A stretch of DNA of 64,000 bases from Microbacterium sp. BR1 (lineage in GTDB: Bacteria; Actinomycetota; Actinomycetes; Actinomycetales; Microbacteriaceae), in the NCBI RefSeq assembly GCF_002812725.1, contig NZ_NMUN01000004.1, positions 372,001-436,000 of the forward strand. The letters run 5' to 3'. The position numbers and the translations under genes are program-made. Under the pieces are notes generated by a model. That model worked only from the letters and a program-made list of their open reading frames with translations, was not told the DNA's origin and did no database searches. Shown here one piece after another: positions 17,264 through 27,075 of the stretch (its first letter is position 1; each line of letters opens with the position of its first letter).

Positions 17264-19030
17264 TCAGATGCCGAGATTCGCGGCGAACTCCGCAGCCTCG
17301 AGGCGCGCCTTGACGGCACCCAGGAATCGAGCGGCGTCGGCTCCGTCGATGATGCGGTGGTCATACGAGAGCGCGAGGTACACGATCGAGCGAACGCCGA
17401 TCGCCTCGACACCGTCGACCTTGACCACGCCCGGGCGCTTGACGACGATTCCCGTACCGAGGATCGCCGACTGCGGCAGGAACACCACGGGGGTGTCGAA
17501 CAGGGCGCCCCGCGATCCGGTGTTGGTCAACGTGAACGTGCCGCCACCGAGCTCGTCGGGCTTGAGCTTGTTGTCGCGCGTGCGGGCTGCCAGATCCGCG
17601 ATCTCGTGAGCGATCTGGGCGATGTTCTTCGAAGCCGCATCGCGCAGGACCGGCGTCAGCAGGCCCCGTTCGGTGTCGACCGCGATCGAGAGGTTCTCGG
17701 ACGCCGGGTACACGATCGTGTCGCCGTCGACCGTGGCGTTGACGATCGGGAACGCCTGCAGCGCCTCGGCCGAGGCCAGAGCGAAGAAGGGCAGGAACGA
17801 CAGCTTGTCGGACGTCTTCTTCTGGAAGTCGACCTTGACGCTGTCGCGGAACGCGGCCAGCTTCGTGACGTCGACCTCGACGACCGTCGTCAGCTGCGCC
17901 GTGGCCTGCATCGACGCAACGGCACGCTCGGCGAGGACCTTGCGCAGGCGCGACATCTTCTGAGTCGTGCCGCGCAGCGGCGATACCTCGAGGGCGGGTG
18001 CCTTCTGGGCGGCGGGAGCGGCCGGAGCTGCGCTGGCCGACTCGGCGGCCTTCAGGACATCCTCCTTGCGGATGCGTCCTCCCACACCCGTGCCGGTGAC
18101 GCTGGCCAGGTCGACGCCCTGCTGCTGCGCGAGACGGCGCACGAGCGGGGTGACGTACGTGCGGTCGTCAGACGAATCCGACGACGGCGCGGGGGCAGCC
18201 GGAGCTGCCGGCGCTGCCGGAGCGACGGCCGGCGCAGCCGCGGCCGGGGCCGGCTCCGGCTCGGGTGCCTGCTGTGCGGTCTGAGTCGCGGGAACGTCTG
18301 CCTCGACCGGCTTCTCGGTCGAGGGGGCCTCAGGCTCGGTCACGGGCTCAGCGGCGGGAGCCGCCGGAGCGGCGGCGGCGGGAGCACCACTGCCGATCTT
18401 GGCCAGGACGGCGCCGACGGCAATTGTCTCGTCCTCGGCCGCAACGATCTCCTGCAGGATGCCGGCCACGGGGGACGGGATCTCGGTGTCGACCTTGTCG
18501 GTCGAGATCTCGAGGAGCGGCTCGTCGACGGCGACCTCGTCGCCGACGCTCTTGAGCCAGCGCGTGACCGTACCCTCGGTCACGGACTCGCCGAGCTCGG
18601 GAAGCACGACGGACGTGCTCGACTCGCTCGACGCACCGACAGCGGCGGGCTGCGCGGCGGCGTTGCCGGCCGGTTCGGCGTCAGCAACGAGCTCGGGCTC
18701 AGCCGGAGCTTCGACGACCTTCTCCTCGGCGGGCGCCTCGGCCTCCGCGGGAGCGGATGCCTCGGGTGCTGCGTCCCCGGAAGGCTGGGCACTGCCATCG
18801 CCGATCTTGGCGAGCAGGCCGCCGACCTCGACGGTCTCGTCCTCCTGCACCAGGATCTCTTCGAGGATGCCGCTGACGGGGGAGGGGATCTCGGTGTCGA
18901 CCTTGTCGGTCGAGATCTCGAGCAAGCCCTCATCGGCCTTGACCTCGTCTCCCACCTGCTTCAGCCAGCGGGTGACCGTACCCTCGGTAACGCTCTCGCC
19001 GAGAGCGGGGAGGACGACGGATGTGCTCAT
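17264..19030 (-). CDS. sucB: Dihydrolipoamide acyltransferase (E2), two lipoyl domains
   Basis: 588 residues. It carries acyl groups on lipoyl lysine arms in the 2-oxoacid dehydrogenase complexes. Two N-terminal lipoyl domains contain STDKVDTEIPSP with Lys43 and Lys179. They are joined by Ala/Glu/Pro-rich linkers. The E3-binding domain follows (YVTPLVRRLA...GRIRKEDVLKA, about residues 290-330), then the catalytic core ending in YDHRIIDGADAARFL with His558 and Asp562. In Actinobacteria this protein (DlaT/SucB) serves the pyruvate complex; which 2-oxoacid complex it serves here is not decided by sequence. It is last in pepA-lpdA-sucB, 64 nt after lpdA. Confidence 0.93.
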   Translation of the reverse strand: MSTSVVLPALGESVTEGTVTRWLKQVGDEVKADEGLLEISTDKVDTEIPSPVSGILEEILVQEDETVEVGGLLAKIGDGSAQPSGDAAPEASAPAEAEAPAEEKVVEAPAEPELVADAEPAGNAAAQPAAVGASSESSTSVVLPELGESVTEGTVTRWLKSVGDEVAVDEPLLEISTDKVDTEIPSPVAGILQEIVAAEDETIAVGAVLAKIGSGAPAAAAPAAPAAEPVTEPEAPSTEKPVEADVPATQTAQQAPEPEPAPAAAAPAVAPAAPAAPAAPAPSSDSSDDRTYVTPLVRRLAQQQGVDLASVTGTGVGGRIRKEDVLKAAESASAAPAAPAAQKAPALEVSPLRGTTQKMSRLRKVLAERAVASMQATAQLTTVVEVDVTKLAAFRDSVKVDFQKKTSDKLSFLPFFALASAEALQAFPIVNATVDGDTIVYPASENLSIAVDTERGLLTPVLRDAASKNIAQIAHEIADLAARTRDNKLKPDELGGGTFTLTNTGSRGALFDTPVVFLPQSAILGTGIVVKRPGVVKVDGVEAIGVRSIVYLALSYDHRIIDGADAARFLGAVKARLEAAEFAANLGI

Positions 19031-19094
19031 GACGATGTCTCCTTAAGGACGAAACTGTCGTTGTCTAGCTTAGTGAGGCCGCGGACCGGCATTG

Positions 19095-20468
19095 CTAAAG
19101 CGCGTGCAAGGGTCGGCCCGCGAGTGCGAGGAATGCTTCGCCGAGCGCTTCGCTCTGCGTGGGATGGGCGTGCACGTACGGCGCGACATCGTCCGGGTGC
19201 GCTTCCCATCCGACGATGAGCTGCGCCTCGGCGATCAACTCGCCGACGCGTGCACCGATCATGTGGACGCCGATGACGGGCCCGTCGACAGCTCGCACGA
19301 CCCGGACGAGTCCGCCGGTGCCGATGATCTCGCTGCGCGCATTGCCGGCCAGGTTGTAATCGAACGAGGTGACCTTCTCGGCGCCCAGCTCGGCGATCGC
19401 TTCGGCGAGTGTCGACCCGACCGACGCGACCTCGGGATCGCTGTACGTGATGCGAGGAATGTGACGCTCGGGCACGGTGACGGCGGGAAGTCCGGCCATC
19501 CGCTCGGCGGCGAAGATGCCCTGCGCGAAGCTGCGGTGCGCCAGCTGGAGACCACGCACGATGTCTCCGACCGCCCACACACCGGGAACGGATGTCTGCA
19601 GATCGTCGTCCACGACCACGAAGTCGCCCTCGAGCGTGACTCCCGCCTCTTCCAGCCCGAGGCCCGCCGTGCTCGGGCCGCGTCCGATCGCCACGAGCAG
19701 GTAGTCGGCCTCGAGTTCGGTGCCGTCCTCCAGCCGCACGGTCACCGCATCATCGCTCTGTGTCGCCGAAGCGAACCGCGAGCCCAGACGCATCTCGATC
19801 CCGCGCTTGCGGAACGCACGCTCGAGCCCCTTGCTCATCGCCTCGTCCTCTTGCGGGACGAGCCGCGGGAGGGCCTCGACGATGGTGACGTCGACACCGA
19901 ACGAGCGCCACAGGCTCGCGAACTCGACGCCGATCACGCCGCCACCGAGGATGATCACGCGGCGGGGGATCTCGGGTAGCTCGAGCGCGTGCTCGCTGGT
20001 GAGGATCCGGCCGCCGATCTCGAGCCCCGGGATCGTCTTGGAGTATGCCCCCGTCGCGATGAGCACGTTCTTGCCGCGGTACACGTCCGCACCCACGCGT
20101 ACGCCGAGGTCGTCCTGCAGGTGACCCTCGCCGTCGATCACAGTGATCCCGCGCGCCGAGATGAGGCCCTTGAGTCCGGCGAACTTCTTGGCGACGATCT
20201 TCTCCCGGTACGAGCGCAGGCCGTTCGCATCGATTCCGGTGAGGGATGCATCGACGCCGATCTCGCTCGCCGACCGCACCGCATCGGCGACCTCGGCGGC
20301 GTGGAGAAGCGCCTTCGTGGGGATGCAGCCGCGGTGCAGGCAGGTGCCGCCGAGCTTGTCGCGCTCGATGATGGCGACCTTCGCACCGAGTTCGGATGCG
20401 CGGATCGCCGCGGAGTATCCGCCGCTGCCGCCGCCGAGCACGACCAGGTCGAATGCGTGCTCGGCCAT
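19095..20468 (-). CDS. lpdA: Dihydrolipoyl dehydrogenase (E3)
   Basis: 457 residues. The FAD-dependent flavoprotein reoxidises dihydrolipoamide on the E2 protein and reduces NAD. The FAD-binding GGGSGGYSAAIRA is at the N-terminus. The redox disulfide is Cys43/Cys48 in GGTCLHRGCIPTKAL, the NAD-binding GGGVIGVEFAS is central, and the C-terminal His-Glu pair is in HAHPTQSEALGEA. The start ATG shares one base with the pepA stop (TGATG) and has AGGAG 8 nt upstream, so translation is probably coupled to pepA. The pairing with sucB downstream indicates a shared role in 2-oxoacid oxidation. Confidence 0.95.
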   Translation of the reverse strand: MAEHAFDLVVLGGGSGGYSAAIRASELGAKVAIIERDKLGGTCLHRGCIPTKALLHAAEVADAVRSASEIGVDASLTGIDANGLRSYREKIVAKKFAGLKGLISARGITVIDGEGHLQDDLGVRVGADVYRGKNVLIATGAYSKTIPGLEIGGRILTSEHALELPEIPRRVIILGGGVIGVEFASLWRSFGVDVTIVEALPRLVPQEDEAMSKGLERAFRKRGIEMRLGSRFASATQSDDAVTVRLEDGTELEADYLLVAIGRGPSTAGLGLEEAGVTLEGDFVVVDDDLQTSVPGVWAVGDIVRGLQLAHRSFAQGIFAAERMAGLPAVTVPERHIPRITYSDPEVASVGSTLAEAIAELGAEKVTSFDYNLAGNARSEIIGTGGLVRVVRAVDGPVIGVHMIGARVGELIAEAQLIVGWEAHPDDVAPYVHAHPTQSEALGEAFLALAGRPLHAL

Positions 20469-21940
20469 CAGCGGGCTCCTCTCGCGACGAATTCGATCAG
20501 GGAGCTGACGCTGGCCCCCGTCGGGCCCTTGTCGGTGGCGCCGTACGCCCCGCCCTTGTTCATGCCGACGCCGGCGATGTCGAGGTGCACCCACGGTATC
20601 GTCGGCGCGCCCTCGTCATCCGAAACCGGTCCGATGAAGTGCTGCAGGAACAGCCCGGCGAAGAGCGAACCGCCCGCGGGGTCACCGATCTTGGCGTTCA
20701 CCAGGTCGGCGATGGGGGAGTCGAGATCGTCGCGCATGTGGGCGGGCAGCGGCAGCCGCCAGGCGAGTTCACCGGCGCGCTCAGCGGCCGCGAGATATTC
20801 GGCGACCGGTGCGTCATCGCCCATGACCCCGGCGTAGCGCGTGCCGAGCGCAACGCTGATGGCGCCGGTGAGCGTCGCGACGTCGACGATGACGTCCGGG
20901 TGCTCACGGGATGCAGCGACGAGGCCATCGGCGAGAACGAGGCGACCCTCGGCATCCGTGTTCAGCACTTCGATGGTCGTTCCGTCGAGTGCGGTGAGCA
21001 CGTCGCCCGGGCGCGTCGCGCGGCCCGACGGCATGTTGTCGGCGATGCAGAGGTAGCTCGTCACGCGAACCGGAAGAGCGAGTTCGGCCGCGGCTCTGAC
21101 GACAGAGAGCGCGACGGCCGCGCCGCACATGTCGTACTTCATTCCGACCATCGATCCGGCGGGCTTGAGCGACAGGCCGCCGGTGTCGAACGTGATGCCC
21201 TTGCCGACGATCGCGACGTGTCGCGACGCGTCGGCGGGCGCGTAGTCCATCCGGACGAAACGCGGCGGGCGGTCCGAGCCCTTGCCGACCCCGAGGATCG
21301 CGCCGAACCCCTCGGCCCCGAGTGCCTCCTCGTCGAGCACCGTGACCTCGACGGGCAGGTGTTCGACCTCTGCGACCGCTCGGGCCGCGAGATCCGCGGG
21401 GCCGAGGCGGTCGGCGGGAATGGCGACGAGGTCCTTGACGAGCGCCACCGCGTCGACGACCACCTGGGCGGCGCGGACATCCGCGTCCCCCACCTCCTCG
21501 GTCGAAACGATGATCACACGGACGGCGCGGCGCTTGCCGCCGCCCTTCTTGTAGGACGCGAACGTGTACCCGCCGAGGCCGGCGCCCTCGGCGATCGCTC
21601 GCCACGTGCCTTCGGGGGCGCCCGGTGCGTGCACGGCGACCGATTCGACCTGACCGAGCGCGCGGATGCCTGCGCCCGCCGCATCCCGGTAAGCGCTGCT
21701 CTGCGGTGCAGAACCCATACCCGCAACGGCGAGCGAACCGCCCGCCGCGCCCGCCAGGGGCACTCGGACGAATGACCCGGGAGCGCCCGAGAACTCGATC
21801 GAACGCAGCGCGTCGGCGAGCCCGGGCCAACCGGAAAGGTCGGGGCCGTCGTCGGTCAACGGGGGAAGGATGAGGAGCGAGACATCCGCATCGAGGTCTG
21901 TCGCTGAGGCGGGAAGATACGAGATCTGCGGCGTCGGCAT
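20468..21940 (-). CDS. pepA: Leucyl aminopeptidase (M17)
   Basis: 490 residues from ATG 21940. It removes N-terminal residues from peptides in the cytoplasm using two metal ions. The diagnostic blocks are GKGITFDTGGLSLKP (Lys and Asp ligands), MKYDMCGAA and NTDAEGRLVLADGL (Asp and Glu ligands plus catalytic Arg). An upstream ATG at 21949 overlaps a TAGGAT -10 element, so 21940, seven nt downstream of that element, is the better start. First gene of pepA-lpdA-sucB. The same neighbours (pepB, dlaT) occur together in Mycobacterium. Confidence 0.95.
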   Translation of the reverse strand: MPTPQISYLPASATDLDADVSLLILPPLTDDGPDLSGWPGLADALRSIEFSGAPGSFVRVPLAGAAGGSLAVAGMGSAPQSSAYRDAAGAGIRALGQVESVAVHAPGAPEGTWRAIAEGAGLGGYTFASYKKGGGKRRAVRVIIVSTEEVGDADVRAAQVVVDAVALVKDLVAIPADRLGPADLAARAVAEVEHLPVEVTVLDEEALGAEGFGAILGVGKGSDRPPRFVRMDYAPADASRHVAIVGKGITFDTGGLSLKPAGSMVGMKYDMCGAAVALSVVRAAAELALPVRVTSYLCIADNMPSGRATRPGDVLTALDGTTIEVLNTDAEGRLVLADGLVAASREHPDVIVDVATLTGAISVALGTRYAGVMGDDAPVAEYLAAAERAGELAWRLPLPAHMRDDLDSPIADLVNAKIGDPAGGSLFAGLFLQHFIGPVSDDEGAPTIPWVHLDIAGVGMNKGGAYGATDKGPTGASVSSLIEFVARGAR

Positions 21941-21947
21941 ATGGACC

Positions 21948-21953
21948 ATCCTA
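21948..21953 (-). promoter_or_regulatory. Candidate -10 of leaderless pepA operon
   Basis: TAGGAT on the minus strand with 7 nt to ATG 21940. Confidence 0.5.
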
Positions 21954-22050
21954 GGTCGGCCTCCGGGCCGGGGCCGATGCCCCGCGCGGGGCGTCGCGGT
22001 GTTCGCTGTGAGCGCGACGGCTCAACGCGACCCGACGCGCCGACGGCTCG

Positions 22051-22056
22051 TAGAGT
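22051..22056 (+). promoter_or_regulatory. Candidate -10 of leaderless PAC2 gene
   Basis: TAGAGT with 6 nt (GGAGGC) to the ATG at 22063. The GGAGG could act as a ribosome site only if an earlier start exists. Confidence 0.5.
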
Positions 22057-22062
22057 GGAGGC

Positions 22063-22992
22063 ATGCCACCGTTCGGACCTCTTTACGCGTCGTCTCCTGA
22101 CGTTCCCGAGGTGCCGCGCGGCTTGCCCCTGGTGGTCGCGCTGACAGGCTTCACGGACGCGGGAAGTGCCGTCGCTCAGTCGATTGACGTGCTGCGCGAC
22201 AGCGTCGACAACACGCCGGTCGCGACTTTCTCGAACGACGCACTGCTCGACTACCGGGCCCGACGTCCCGTGGTGTCTTTCGATCAGGATCATCTGACGG
22301 ACTACGTGCCTCCGCGCCTCGAACTGGCTCTGGCCCGCGACGTCATCGGTCAGCCGTTCCTGACGCTGACGGGGTACGAGCCGGACTTCGCGTGGGATGC
22401 GTTCACCCACGGTGTCATCGAGCTCGCCACGTCGCTGGGCGTCTCGTCCGTGACGTGGGTGCACGCGATCGCCATGCCGGTGCCGCATACCCGACCCATC
22501 GGCACGACGGTCAGTGGCAATCGGGCCGACCTCATCTCGGCTCACTCGGTCTGGCAGCCGCACACGCAGGTGCCCGCGACCGTCGGTCATCTGCTCGAGA
22601 TGCGATTCATCGAGCAGGGCATCAGCACGTCGAGCTTCGTGATGCTCGTGCCGCACTACCTCGCCGATGCGGAGTTCCCGGCCGCCGCCATCGCTGCGCT
22701 CGAGAGCATCACACTCGGCAGCGGGATCGCCCTGCCGACCGAGGATCTGCGAGAAGAGAATCTCGGATTCCTGGCGAAGGTCGATGAGCAGATCGCCGCG
22801 AACGACGAGCTCGCCACGATGCTCGAGAACCTCGAAGCGCGCTACGACCAGTACATGGCCGGATCGCCGTTGCGCTCCTCTTCAATCGGTGAGTTCGACC
22901 TGCCCAGCGCGGACGAACTCGCTGCCGAGCTCGAGCGGTACCTGGCCTCGCGCCCGGCGGGCGACGACGAGAAGCACACCGGCCTGTCCTGA
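22063..22992 (+). CDS. PAC2 family protein
   Basis: 309 residues. The N-terminal part (PLVVALTGFTDAGSAVAQ, then NDALLDYRARRPVV) matches the actinobacterial PAC2 fold. That fold is related to the proteasome assembly chaperone PAC2 and is found in most Actinobacteria as a trimeric ATP-grasp-associated-like protein. Further blocks are DFAWDAFTHGV and PHTRPIGTTVSG. A helical tail with acidic residues and a Lys/Glu-rich end follows. No catalytic activity is established for the family. It is a single gene between pepA (divergent) and sigA. Confidence 0.85.
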   Translation: MPPFGPLYASSPDVPEVPRGLPLVVALTGFTDAGSAVAQSIDVLRDSVDNTPVATFSNDALLDYRARRPVVSFDQDHLTDYVPPRLELALARDVIGQPFLTLTGYEPDFAWDAFTHGVIELATSLGVSSVTWVHAIAMPVPHTRPIGTTVSGNRADLISAHSVWQPHTQVPATVGHLLEMRFIEQGISTSSFVMLVPHYLADAEFPAAAIAALESITLGSGIALPTEDLREENLGFLAKVDEQIAANDELATMLENLEARYDQYMAGSPLRSSSIGEFDLPSADELAAELERYLASRPAGDDEKHTGLS

Positions 22993-23121
22993 GGCTCGGA
23001 ACTGTCGTGCCATGAGTGCGAGACCCCTCAGGCGTTCACTCGGGGTTTGCGGGAATGCGTGGGTGCGCTCTCGCGTTGACATGAGTGTCCTAACCTGTGG
23101 CTCGCGCCTTGCGCGCAATGT

Positions 23122-23129
23122 GCCATAAT
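23122..23129 (+). promoter_or_regulatory. Candidate extended -10 promoter of sigA
   Basis: TGCCATAAT-type element (TGC then CATAAT, 23124-23129) gives a leader of about 120 nt. A TTGTCAA (23145-23151) and TTGACAA (23174-23180) inverted pair lies just downstream. No matching -35. Confidence 0.4.
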
Positions 23130-23255
23130 GGACAATCGGACCCGTTGTCAACCATGAGTGATTCGCTCAGGACTTGACAAGGGTCTTACTCGTGCCCGCA
23201 AACGACCGGGTGCATCGCATCTCCCAGATGGCGAAGCGTCGGTGAAAGGCGAATT

Positions 23256-24620
<1,365 letters not shown>

Positions 24621-24623
24621 GGC

Positions 24624-25907
24624 GTGCGCAGCGCGATCGGCATCGCCGCCGGGCGGGCCGTGCAGTGGTTGCTGCGCGTGCGCGGGGGCAAGGGCAGCGG
24701 TGCGCCGGGGCTCGTCACGAACAAGATCGCTCCGGCGCTCCTGCCACGGGTTCTGGCGTCGTTCCCCGAAGGGCTCGTCGTCGTCAGCGGCACGGCCGGC
24801 AAATCGACCACCACGAAGATGGTGGCAGGTCTGCTGCGCGCGCACGGGATGCGGGTCTTCACGAACTCGTCGACCGCCAACCTGCCGCAGGGCATCACCT
24901 CGGCGGTCCTCGATCAGGGTGACTGGCGCGGCCGTGTCGACGCAGACATCGCGGTGCTCGAGATGGACGAGGCGTTCGGTGCGCTGATGTCGTCGAGCTT
25001 CGCGGCGCGCGTCGTCACGCTGACGAACATCAACCTCGACGACATCGCCCGGTTCGAGTCATCCGACCGGGTCACCCGCCTGCTCACCGCGATCGCGCTC
25101 AGGGCCCGATCGGCCGTCGTGCTGAACGCGGACGATGCCTCGCTCTGCACCGTGGCCGAGGCCGTGACGGAGGCGGCACCGACCGTGTCCGTGCGCCGGT
25201 TCGGTGTCTCGGCGGGCGTCATGGAGATGCACCCTCACGGGTTGGGTTCGGTCCGCACCACTCAGCATCGGTTGGGTGACGGGCTCGGAACGCGTGTCGC
25301 GAGCGTGTCGGGCCGCGATGCCGTCATCGACATCGACCGGGCGCCTCAGCACGTCACCCTCCCCGCGCGCGGAGTGCACTTCGCCGTCGACGCGGCGGCC
25401 GCCCTCGAGACAGCGCAGGCCGTACTCGGCGCAGCTTTCGACGCATCCCTCGCCGCCTCGACGCTCTCGACGCTCGACCCCGTTTTCGGGCGCGGCGAGA
25501 CCGTCGAGATCGCGGGCCAGCAGATCGAGTGCGTGCTCGTGCAGAACACCGCGAGCTTCCAGCTGAACATCGACGCGCTCCGCCCCGGTCTGGAGCGCGT
25601 CTTCGTCGGGATCGGCGACGAAGAAGAAGACACCTCGTGGCTCTGGACCGTACGGACACACGCGCTCGGCCGTGTCGACATCGTCGCTGGGCCGAAGGCC
25701 GACGCGATGGCGAACCGGCTCGCGTACGACGGTGTGCCCTTCGAGGCCGTCGACGTCGACCTCATCCGCGGGTTCGAGACGTTCCTGGCGCTGCCCGCAC
25801 CATCGAACGGGGTCAAGACGGTCGTGTTCACCTCGCGCAGCATGCGCAAGATTCGCGGCCACTACGGGCTGACCTCCGAAGAGGTCAAGAAGGCGGGCGT
25901 CCGATGA
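24624..25907 (+). CDS. MurT-like Mur ligase lacking the zinc ribbon
   Basis: 427 residues with GTG start 3 nt after sigA. The central Mur ligase ATP site GTAGKSTTTKM (from residue 56) and the NINLDDIARFESSD block match MurT. A DUF1727-type C-terminal domain includes QNTASFQLNIDAL. MurT with GatD amidates the alpha-carboxyl of D-Glu in lipid II. Standard MurT proteins carry a Cys4 zinc ribbon inserted in the middle domain; here only two cysteines exist (LCTVAEAV and QIECVLV) and the ribbon is absent. The start of the partner gene overlaps the stop (ATGA). The acyl-phosphate-forming activity may be kept with a different nucleophile. Confidence 0.8.
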   Translation: MRSAIGIAAGRAVQWLLRVRGGKGSGAPGLVTNKIAPALLPRVLASFPEGLVVVSGTAGKSTTTKMVAGLLRAHGMRVFTNSSTANLPQGITSAVLDQGDWRGRVDADIAVLEMDEAFGALMSSSFAARVVTLTNINLDDIARFESSDRVTRLLTAIALRARSAVVLNADDASLCTVAEAVTEAAPTVSVRRFGVSAGVMEMHPHGLGSVRTTQHRLGDGLGTRVASVSGRDAVIDIDRAPQHVTLPARGVHFAVDAAAALETAQAVLGAAFDASLAASTLSTLDPVFGRGETVEIAGQQIECVLVQNTASFQLNIDALRPGLERVFVGIGDEEEDTSWLWTVRTHALGRVDIVAGPKADAMANRLAYDGVPFEAVDVDLIRGFETFLALPAPSNGVKTVVFTSRSMRKIRGHYGLTSEEVKKAGVR

Positions 25908-26662
25908 GCACCGTGCTCTCGATTGCATCCCTCTTTCCGGAGCGTCTCAACATCCACGGTGATGCCGAGAACGCGGACGTGCTTCGCGTGCGCGCACGGT
26001 GGCGCGGCCTGGATGCCACCGTCTCGACGATCACGAGCGCAGCGGATGTCGCGGGTCTGGTCCCGGACGCGATCACCATCGGCGCGGGTTTCGACGCGGA
26101 TGCACCCGAGGTCCTCGCTCCGCTGCTCGAGATGCAGGACCAGTTGCGTGCCTGGGTCGAGTCCGGAACCGTCCTGCTCGCGGTGGGACTCGGCTGGGAG
26201 ATGATGTCGCGCTCGCTCGAGCTGCATCCGGCTCGCCCGCTCACCGGCGTCGGGATCTTCAGCGGGCGCACGATCGTGTCGGAGCGGCACGTGGGCCGGA
26301 TCTCGATCGACAGCGAATGGGGCGCGCTCACCGGGTACGAGTACCACCTGCGTGACTACGTACCCGGCTCGGACGAGCGGCCCCTCGGGACGGTGGCGTC
26401 CGGAACGGGCAACGGCGCAGCGGCCGGTAGCGGTGCCGGCGCGGCGGAGGGCGCCGTGCGAGGAACGGCCTACGGAACGGGCATCCGTGGTCCCGTCCTG
26501 GCGCGCAATGGGGCCTTCGCCGACCACCTGCTCGGCCTGGCTGCCGCGCACGCGGGCCTGCAGCTCTCGAACGCCTCTCCTGACGAGCGGTTAACGACAG
26601 CGGACGACCATGCCGCAAGAGCGAACATGATCGTCCGTCGCGCGCTCGGCCTGTCGGCCTGA
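25904..26662 (+). CDS. GatD-like class I amidotransferase lacking Cys and His
   Basis: 252 residues, ATG overlapping the previous stop. The N-terminal FPERLNIHGDAENADVLRVR block is typical of GatD. In active GatD the nucleophile elbow reads like LAVCGGYQ with the catalytic Cys; here it is LLAVGLGWEMM with Gly95 in that place. The catalytic His normally in a T-x-L-H-G-P motif is replaced by Arg195 (TGIRGPVLARN). A Gly/Ala-rich low-complexity stretch (about 167-184) precedes it. The protein therefore cannot release ammonia from glutamine by the usual triad. It remains paired with the MurT-like ligase, so a structural or altered role is likely; simple decay is less likely because both frames are intact. 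Confidence 0.82.
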   Translation: MSTVLSIASLFPERLNIHGDAENADVLRVRARWRGLDATVSTITSAADVAGLVPDAITIGAGFDADAPEVLAPLLEMQDQLRAWVESGTVLLAVGLGWEMMSRSLELHPARPLTGVGIFSGRTIVSERHVGRISIDSEWGALTGYEYHLRDYVPGSDERPLGTVASGTGNGAAAGSGAGAAEGAVRGTAYGTGIRGPVLARNGAFADHLLGLAAAHAGLQLSNASPDERLTTADDHAARANMIVRRALGLSA

Positions 26663-26677
26663 GCGTCGGAGAACTGT

Positions 26678-26896
26678 TTAGGCCTCGACCAGACGCGCCG
26701 TCTCGTCGTGCCACGACGTGGCGATGCTGCGGAGCTTGTCTTCGTACTTGCGGCCGTGGTGGGCGCAGAAGAGAAGCTCGCTACCGTTGACCTCGGCGGC
26801 GATGTACGCCTGCGCTCCGCACGAGTCGCAGCGGTCCGCGGCCGACAGACGGTAGGCGATCGTGGCTTCTTCGGTGGGTGTCATGAGCGTGTTCAT
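26678..26896 (-). CDS. DUF7455-type small zinc-site protein
   Basis: 72 residues. CDSCGAQAYIAAEVNG and LLFCAHHGRKYEDKL place Cys-x2-Cys and Cys-x-His-His pairs that look like a metal site. This family is conserved in Actinobacteria next to sigA/parE genes and has no assigned function. ATG 26896 is supported by GAGGAGG 8 nt upstream. It ends 15 nt from the GatD-like gene on the opposite strand and is divergent from parE. Confidence 0.8.
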   Translation of the reverse strand: MNTLMTPTEEATIAYRLSAADRCDSCGAQAYIAAEVNGSELLFCAHHGRKYEDKLRSIATSWHDETARLVEA

Positions 26897-27075
26897 CGCA
26901 GTGCCTCCTCGTGATCGCCAATGTCGTGCAAGTCCTTCATACAACCACGGGTTTGTTTCGATGAGGGCGTGATTCGATGACATTTCGCTGACCGCGTACG
27001 GCGGCCCCCGCACGGCGAAAGGCTGTCCGTGTGTCGGCGAAGGAGGGGCTCTGCCCGCTTGTACGCTGGGAGATT

